A stretch of DNA of 64,000 nt from Brachyhypopomus gauderio (lineage: Eukaryota > Chordata > Actinopteri > Gymnotiformes > Hypopomidae): assembly GCF_052324685.1 (NCBI RefSeq), contig NW_027506875.1, positions 2,489,309-2,553,308 of the forward strand. The letters run 5' to 3'. The position numbers and the translations under genes are program-made. Positions 58,220 through 64,000 of this stretch are shown piece after piece. The notes under the pieces are model-generated. The model did no database searches and was not told the DNA's origin. It saw nothing but the letters and a program-made list of their open reading frames with translations. Positions within the stretch are counted from its first letter, which is position 1. Each line of letters begins with the position of its first letter.

Positions 58220-59287
58220 TAGGGTTGTCCCGATCCGATATTTGGATCGGATCGGCCGCCGATATTAGCAAAAAAATGCGTATCGGTATCGGATCGGCAG
58301 ACACGAGAAAATGCCGATCCAGACTCCCGATCCAGTTTTTTTAAAGTCCGATCCGGGTTTTCCAGCGCACCCATTTAGATAATCCATTCCAGTTTTTGCT
58401 AGTGAGAGTAAAATCCGGTCCGCATTTTCCAGCACACCTTCAGCACACGAGCATAGTTTCTGCCCCAATTTAGCTCCGTGGCATCTCGGACCGCCGTGTA
58501 AATTTGAAGTTATTGGTCAGTTGTGTGGGATTATTTTACCTTAAAGGATGACAAAGACGAAGAGGTAGAGTGCAACATATGCCACAGTAAAGTCAAGCGT
58601 TGTGGTAAAGCTGTAAGAACTTTTAATACCACCAATCTAATCAAGCATTTAGCGAAATACCACCATAAACAACATGACGAGTTTCTAATGAAAACCGAAG
58701 ACAAAAAGAAAGGTCCTACACAACTAACACTGGCAGAAACGTTTGAATTGAAGGGAGTGTATAGATGGGGATGGAGCAGCAAAGTGTGGAGTAGAAGGCA
58801 TTTTGCTTTTAATTAGTTTACGATATGTGCACGGATTTTTTTTAAAGCTTTGGTTTACACTGATGGATGTTAATGTTAATGTTAATAATAGACTATTTTC
58901 CACTCAGGTTGTGTGTTTTTTTAAATATAATTTACAATATTATTTGCACTTGTGGCTTTTTAATCCTTGGTTTACTGATGCTATTTCTGTTTGTTATTTA
59001 ATATTTTGTCTATTTTGAGTTTATTAATTGCTAAATAAACAGGTCAGTTTCTCCTTACCAACCATTGTGTATTATTCAAACACACTCAACTGGCTACTTG
59101 TTATCAAGAGTAAAACGCTTTTCAACATGAGTTTGACAATAAAGTAAGTTTGTTAAATAACTTTAAACTTTAATACATGCTCGGATAGGCCGGTATCGGT
59201 ATCGGCCGATATCGGTATCGGATCGGAAGTGCAAATAAATATCGGTATCGGATCGGAAGTTCAAAAAGCTGGATCGGGACATCCCTA
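58220..59287 (+). mobile_element. BED-finger hAT, 1068 bp, inserted in Gypsy pol (8-bp target duplication)
   Basis: Ends TAGGGTTGTCCCGATCC and GGATCGGGACATCCCTA with repeated CGGATCGG/GGTATCGG palindromes. Perfect ATTACAAT duplications at 58212-58219 and 59288-59295. It interrupts the Gypsy RNase H codons (the VI.D motif is split). The transposase catalytic region is absent. Confidence 0.95.
58523..58816 (+). CDS. BED zinc-finger fragment of hAT transposase
   Basis: A 97-codon frame starts WDYFTLKDDKDEEVECNIC and has CNIC...KHLAKYH, a BED-type CX2C...HX4H finger, then a charged linker (KTEDKKKGPTQLTLAETF). It then becomes unrelated sequence, where the catalytic part should follow. BED fingers bind the transposon ends. 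Such truncated proteins may be DNA-binding only; there is no evidence of expression. The upstream start is uncertain. Confidence 0.6.
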   Translation: MWDYFTLKDDKDEEVECNICHSKVKRCGKAVRTFNTTNLIKHLAKYHHKQHDEFLMKTEDKKKGPTQLTLAETFELKGVYRWGWSSKVWSRRHFAFN

Positions 59288-59852
59288 ATTACAATGAAGG
59301 GATGTCTAGCTCCCTCTATCCAGTGCCTCCACTCCTCAAAGGCCAGTTTCATGGCTAGCAACTCAAGGTCACCTACCCCATAATTACGCTCGGCGGAGCG
59401 GAGTTTCTTGGAAAAGAAGGCAATCGATTTAGGGGAGTTGTGCTTCTTAAAGCGCTGTGACAGCATGGCTCCTACCCCTACATCCAAAGCGTCCACCTCC
59501 ACGATAAAGGGCTTGCTTGGATCAGGCTGTTAACACAGGGACAGAAGCGAAAGCCCGCTTTACCGTCTCAAAAGCCTTCCCAGCTTCGGCGTTCCACCGT
59601 AGCTTTTTAACGCCCCTACGCAGTAAATCAGTGAGAGGCCTCACGATCTGGCTATATGACCGGATGAAATGCCTATAAAAGTTTGTGAAGCCCAGAAAAT
59701 GCTGAAGCTCGTGCCATATGTGAGGACGATTCCATCCCATCACAGCCTCCACCTTGCCGGGCTGCATGTGTATGGAACCTGGCCTGATGATGTAACCCAG
59801 GAAGTTTACCTCGGTGAGGTGAAACTCGCACTTCTCAAGCTTGCAATAGAGC
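59288..59852 (-). pseudogene. Gypsy reverse transcriptase/RNase H fragment (right duplicate)
   Basis: Continuation of the same pol across the hAT insertion: RNase H start ([11 protein letters not shown]), frameshift at about 59529, RT end (NFLGYII-type start, FLGFTNFYRHFIRSYSQI). It breaks off after YCKLEKCEFHLTEV at about 59852. Identical breakpoints to 5104-5671. Confidence 0.87.
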
Positions 59853-59959
59853 CTAGGTTATTGAAGTCAGTTGGATCTAAACCAGTTTTTTTGATGATCA
59901 GGGTGATTTCTGCAATTTTGAATTTAGAGGGTAATTTAGAGAATTATGGTCCACACAGG

Positions 59960-60326
59960 GGAATACATGTTTCATTCATATATATTTATTACCTTCAGAC
60001 TACATTTTATTGAGTAAAATATGCAACATGATCTTCATATACACACACACAATTATTGTGATAATAATAATTATTATTATTGTGATAATAATTCCACTTA
60101 TACCACCTACACAGCTCCATAACATCACAGTGTCGATGTTTATGAACTTGGAGAACAAAACAAAAGTATAAAAACATTAATTTTACTTTTCTGAACCATT
60201 TTACTGAACATTCCAGTCATATGGCAACAGTTTCAGGACAAGCGTGTGTGTGTGTGTGTCTGTGGTCGTCCTCTTCTCTGTATATGAGTCTCAGATCAGT
60301 TCATCTCCACTGAAGTGGTCAGATAC
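59960..60326 (-). CDS. Second NLR copy: terminal exon and 3' UTR
   Basis: Acceptor TCTTACAG|TATCTGACC at 60326, immediate stop as in the left copy, and a CAATAAAATG polyadenylation signal near 60007. A 55-bp stretch (about 60178-60232) is present here and absent at the left copy. Confidence 0.6.
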
Positions 60327-60425
60327 TGTAAGACAGAGAATAGGACAGAATCAGACATGAACACACACTCATCACAGTCAGACATCACACTCTATACACA
60401 AACTCAATCAGTGTAAACACTCACT

Positions 60426-60455
60426 GTAGTGTCTCCAGTCTACAGTGTGGATCCT
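60426..60455 (-). pseudogene. Second NLR copy: LRR exon stub
   Basis: DPHCRLETL end with GTGAGT donor, cut by GT repeats at the same point as 6196-6225. Confidence 0.65.
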
Positions 60456-60568
60456 GTGTGTGTGTTTGTGTGAGAGAGAGAGGGGACATTGTGTGTGAAT
60501 GTGTGTGCATGTGTGTGTGCGCATGTGTGTGCGTGTGTGAGTAAAGAGTCAGTAAGTCAGTAACTCAC

Positions 60569-60745
60569 TGTAGTATCTCCGGTGTACAGTGTGGATCCTC
60601 CAGTAGATCAGAGAGCTGCTTCACTCCTGAGTCTCCTGGATTATTTTCGGTCAGTTTCAGCTCTCTCAGGTGTGATGAGGGGTTTGACCTCAGAGCTGAA
60701 CACAGAGCAGCACAGCCTTCCTCTCTAATACTGCAGTTAGACAGA
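60569..60745 (-). CDS. Second NLR copy: LRR exon
   Basis: LRR exon with [38 protein letters not shown] and DPHCTPEIL; standard acceptor and GTGAGT donor. No further NLR exon is seen to its right within the window, so this copy is either a remnant or continues beyond 64000. Confidence 0.75.
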
Positions 60746-60950
60746 CTGTAGAGAGAAGGAGAAAAACTCCTCACACATACACATCAACACACACGTGAAC
60801 ACAAACATCTCTCCCACTCCCACACATACACACACACGTTGCCTCACACACACACACATACACGCCTCGTTGTCTCCCCCCCCCCTCACTCCGCCTCCCG
60901 TTTAGGAGTTACATGTTTAATTCATGTATATTTATTACCTTCAGAATACA
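60746..60950. other. NLR intron remnant, microsatellites
   Basis: (CA)n-rich. From about 60910 a second copy of the NLR 3' UTR sequence (TTCATGTATATTTATTACCT) appears, cut at 60957 by an LTR fragment. Confidence 0.5.
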
Positions 60951-61260
60951 TTTTATTGTCTTGTTCAGTCCTGTGTATTTAAAACCCTTCGTATTTCTCC
61001 TCAGTGTCAGTGATTGTGTTCATGTTATTCATTCCAGAGTATTCATGTACTTATTCCTGTGTGATCCTGATCTTTTGAGTACTTCTCATTTCGCTGCCCA
61101 GTCGCCCTGTGTTTTCTGTTTCCTGGTTGTTTCGTTTCTTCTGCTTTCTACCCGTGTTTGATTTCTAGTATTTGTTCTGTCATGTTTCCTGTTCGGACCT
61201 CCTTACTGATTTGACCAATGCCTTTCTGTTTGACCCTGATTTTGGAATTCCCTTCATCAA
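60951..61260 (+). repeat. LTR fragment
   Basis: CTTGTTCAGTCCTGTGTATT and downstream GTTCGGACC...TTGGAATTCCCTT resemble the LTRs at 11579-11860 and 39100; diverged, no clean ends. Confidence 0.5.
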
Positions 61261-61548
61261 GTTGCATGGGGATCGAGAGGTGCGTGACCTAGTGGTTTAG
61301 TTCAAGGAGGGGGGCTTAAGTGTGGGCCATAAAGGGTCGGCTGGAGATCAGGTTATGGAGGTGCCCCGGAGGTCAGTGAGGAGTAGGCCTCTCATCCTAC
61401 TGGTTGGCCGGGCAAGGGGCACATTGCTTGCACAAGGTTAACATTAAAGTCAGTGTGATTTACAGTGATGAATGGTGGTGGCTGATTAAATTACCAGTGC
61501 AGTAATTTGTATTTGCCTGCACTTGGTCTGTGTCACCAATCAATTCTC
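61261..61548. other. Retroelement-like debris
   Basis: AAGGAGGGGGGCTTAAGTGTGG at about 61303 could be a polypurine-type stretch; nothing else recognised. Confidence 0.25.
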
Positions 61549-62956
61549 TAATGGCGCATTTCCACTAGGACCTGCTTGGCGCGGTACGGTTCAATACGGA
61601 TCGATTCACAATGGAACGGTACGGTCGCGTTGTGTTTCCATTACAATGGTGAACCACCCCAATGTGGGTGGAGTCGCTGTTGGCGCGCGGGTTGTAGTGT
61701 CGTGACATCATTTGTATACGAACACAACACCGGTCGACGCCCCTTAACACATAGCATTATTGTATCTTATTTATCTTTATCTTCATTATTGTAAGTGGTT
61801 GCTCTAATTATTGATAATAATTTGGTATTACTCAAACAGGCTGAACACACCCTGCATAAAAAGCATCAGTCATACAATCAAATGAAATCAAACTTTATTA
61901 TGAAATATAGATATTTAAAGTACAACATATGTAAATAATATAGTTATAGCTAAAAAAAAGTGCAAAAAGCAAATATATACGTATAGCTTTATATGAAATA
62001 AATATTTATAGTACTACAAGCAACATTTTGTGTGCTTTTACTGGCGTCTGTCTCGCATGGTGTTCACAAGTTCGCCAAGCACCCCGAGGAAAGCCCGGTT
62101 GAAGGAAACATTTTCCGCCAACTCCGCTCGCCTCGTCAGTGGAAGGGGAATCTTGAACGTAAAAAATAACAAATATTAAACACAAGCATTCCTGTGAAAG
62201 CAACAACAATATAGCGTAACTCCACAAAATGTGTAGCACATCATCGCTGCTCATGCTGTGTCTATGGCTACAGTTAACTAGCAAGGCTAAGAGCTAGCTA
62301 TTGTACAGTAGTGACTGTGGTGGTAACATTAACTACAAACACAGCTCTAAATTCCTGCGTTTACAATAGATGCGTTCATATTACGTTCATATTACATCTT
62401 TTACGAGCCTAGTAGTAAAACTGTGAAATCACAATACACTCGCCATTCTCCGTGGCCTCCAGTACCGACATTGTCCAGCACGTTTTCTCTTCCGTTACTG
62501 GCTGGCCGGTGACCGTATATGACATCCATTTGCTGGAACCATTTCCAGTCTTTGCGGTTTGCTCCGCTGCGTCCGTTATGGTCCTTCACCGCCCGGTAAT
62601 TGCTTTTAAGCTTTTTTAGCTTGGACCGACAGGCACTGCTGAACGGACCGCTGGTAGGCATGAGTGGCCATTAGTGCGCAAACCTCGCTAAAAACCTTTA
62701 CATTTCTAGTGGCCCCGTCCAGTTCCCCCTGGATTTTTTGATCGCTGATTATTAACAGAAAGGTTTGTACCTCGGCGTTTGACCAGGGAACAGACTTCGC
62801 TCCTTGGGTTTTAAAAATGGCTGAGGAGTCCATAGCATAGCGGAGGAGTCGCTCTCCTGACGCAACCAGTGACGACACTCCCTGGCCAATCAGTGTCATG
62901 CTGTTCTTCCACGTCACAGAACTGTACCGCTTCGGAACGGTTAGAACCGCTCAATC
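61549..62956 (-). mobile_element. PIF/Harbinger-like element, truncated right end
   Basis: Left end GGCGCATTTCCACTAGGACC with GGTACGGTTC-type subterminal repeats, typical of fish Harbinger-group elements. The right side has related AGAACTGTACCGCTTCGGAA but loses the outer terminus where a solo LTR begins (62957). It carries only the Myb-like gene; the DDE transposase is absent. Confidence 0.65.
62038..62833 (-). pseudogene. Myb/SANT-like DNA-binding protein of a Harbinger element, two exons
   Basis: Starts MDSSAIFKTQGAKSVPWSN at 62833. The Myb/SANT-like trihelix domain is clear (WSNAEVQTFLLIISDQKI, LDGATRNVKVFSEV, then QCRSKLKKLKSNYRAVKD, GRSGANRKDWKWF, YGHRP). A 4-bp-type insertion after QQC near 62640 and a further shift near 62460 break the frame. 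Exon 2 (62151-62038, acceptor TTCAAG) encodes IPLPLTRRAELAENV, FLGVLGELVNTMRDRRQ and stops; TAATAAAG (about 61893) is a possible polyadenylation signal. In this transposon group the Myb-like protein partners the transposase on the DNA. Confidence 0.75.
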
Positions 62957-63286
62957 TGTCACGTTACGGTCCCCGAACCCTTCCTTTGGGGCGTGTGTCT
63001 GCGTCTACTCGTCTGCGTCAGTGTATCTCCGTGGGTGCGGGTGTGTCTTGTAATTATCCGTCTCACCTGTGGCTCGTCTCGTCATCACGTGGGGTTGATG
63101 TGGTCTGTCTATTTAATGTGCGTTCGCGCAGTGTCTTGTGCTCGTCGTTGTCTAAGTCTGCATGTTGTGAGCGTCGTCTTTATGTTACTCGTGTGCTATT
63201 GCGCAATACTTGTGCACTTAATAAAGTGACCGTGAGTGAAACTGAAGGATTCTGTGTCTCGTCCGTCTGCCGCCTCCCACGTCACA
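62957..63286 (+). repeat. LTR, family A copy 3
   Basis: 330 bp, TGTCACGTTACGG to ACGTCACA, closely similar to 50156-50502. Flanks CAATC and TTAAG do not match, so it is either an old or rearranged solo LTR or the edge of a longer element. Confidence 0.82.
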
Positions 63287-64000
63287 TTAAGAGATCGTTC
63301 AGTACTTTACTCAGTGCCATTTCAGTGTCTCTGAGCGTAGAAACACTTCAGTTTAACTAATGTAGGACCCTTAAAAATGTCCTGTGTATTTGTATTATCT
63401 TCTTTGTTTTTTTATTGTAAGTATAAAAGAACTGCTTTTCCCAGAAGCCTTTTCTGTTTTCGCGGCATTTTCTCTTTCCCGGGGTTCTGGGACGGATTGG
63501 AAAAGGTTAGAGAAGAAAGAAAACGAGGAGAGAGAGAAGCCGAAGAGAGAAGTGTGTTCAGACTTTTTTCGGAGCGTTTTATTTACTTTCCATTCGCTCT
63601 GTAACAACGTTACGGTGCTGTTGCACTATATAGTGGTACAAACTGCAGCGTTTTAGTTTAGTTTTACAAAAAAAAAAACTTTGAAGAAGCGGATCGGTTG
63701 GACTGTGAGTATCAGAGCATAGCAGTGACTACGAGCTGGTGTTGCTGCGTTTCCTCGCGTCTGTCTGGAGCGGCAAGGCCGGGCATCGTGTGCGAGTTAA
63801 ACGACGGTGCTTTGAACTTACTGTCACGCACGGACTACGTTGTCGGCCGGCGTGAGTGCTGAGGACTGCTGCGTTACGCCTGGGATCTCCGTTGCTCCGT
63901 GAACTGTGATCTCGAGGTGAACTGTGAGTAACGAGCCAACTGACTGGGTTGACCCATTCAATTCACTTTCATTTCCGCCGTTCGAAGTGGAGTAATAAGT
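63287..64000. other. Unassigned, GC-richer right edge
   Basis: No convincing coding frame. TATATAGTGG (63629) and several CTGTGAGTA donor-like sites suggest a promoter or leader of a gene or retroelement continuing to the right, but nothing identifies it. Confidence 0.3.

Larger units (their letters stand above)
58939..60620. repeat. Segmental duplication, right copy (partner 4755-6350)
   Basis: Holds hAT end, Gypsy pol, NLR last exon, the short LRR stub and the start of an LRR exon region. Relative to the left copy it keeps the whole hAT and lacks the Gypsy LTR insertion. Confidence 0.85.

Noticed and set aside
62869..63360. 163-codon plus-strand frame across the LTR
   Set aside because: It translates LTR and flanking element sequence; a similar chance frame arises in the related LTR at 50155.

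Overview
The window looks like nuclear DNA of a teleost fish. The evidence is spliced genes with GT-AG introns, a fish-type NLR immune receptor (FISNA-NACHT plus single-exon leucine-rich repeats), a tandem C2H2 zinc-finger gene, and many fish-type hAT, PIF/Harbinger, Ty3/Gypsy, L2-like and SINE elements. A mixture of NLR and C2H2 genes in very repeat-rich DNA resembles the NLR/zinc-finger clusters known from other teleosts. The species cannot be fixed from sequence alone. Only the NLR reads as a probably intact gene; most other protein-coding remnants are broken mobile-element genes.

Layout. 1-2252 (minus) holds a 750-codon reading frame that runs off the left edge. It has C2H2 fingers at its start, a transposase-like body and one in-frame TGA. 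2.9-4.75 kb holds a MITE and the 3' part of a plus-strand Gypsy element. 4755-6350 is one copy of a segmental duplication whose partner is at 58939-60620, at a constant offset of 54184 through the transposon part. 5.8-18.7 kb is a minus-strand NLR gene: one FISNA-NACHT exon, nine complete LRR exons, two LRR stubs and a short last exon. Its introns carry three copies of one L2-like LINE end (amplified together with LRR exons), a Harbinger relic and LTR fragments.

18.8-33.7 kb is almost entirely repeats. A 67-bp minisatellite is split by a transposon, a solo LTR and a LINE. A 34/37-bp minisatellite has grown inside that LINE's own coding sequence. After these come 57-bp and 31-bp arrays and an 8.9-kb array of a 41-bp satellite. 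The 41-bp array contains five copies of a ~268-bp module that looks like a first exon. 33.7-39.1 kb is a nearly full-length L2-like LINE split by a 2-kb hAT element that itself contains a solo LTR. 39-51.2 kb holds minisatellites, hAT and Harbinger elements (several with exact target duplications), a 1.15-kb long inverted repeat, and a small minus-strand exon-like segment with an ISRE-like motif that could be a 5' noncoding exon.

51.4-52.65 kb (plus) is a C2H2 array with about thirteen finger units, damaged by frameshifts and cut off by a large hAT-like insertion (52653-56212). 56.4-59.85 kb is a minus-strand chromodomain-type Gypsy element interrupted by a BED-finger hAT with an 8-bp target duplication. 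59.96-60.75 kb is the 3' end of a second NLR copy. 61.5-63.3 kb is a Harbinger-like element with a split Myb-like gene, then a solo LTR. The last 0.7 kb is unassigned. All coordinates and translations were read by eye, without database searches.
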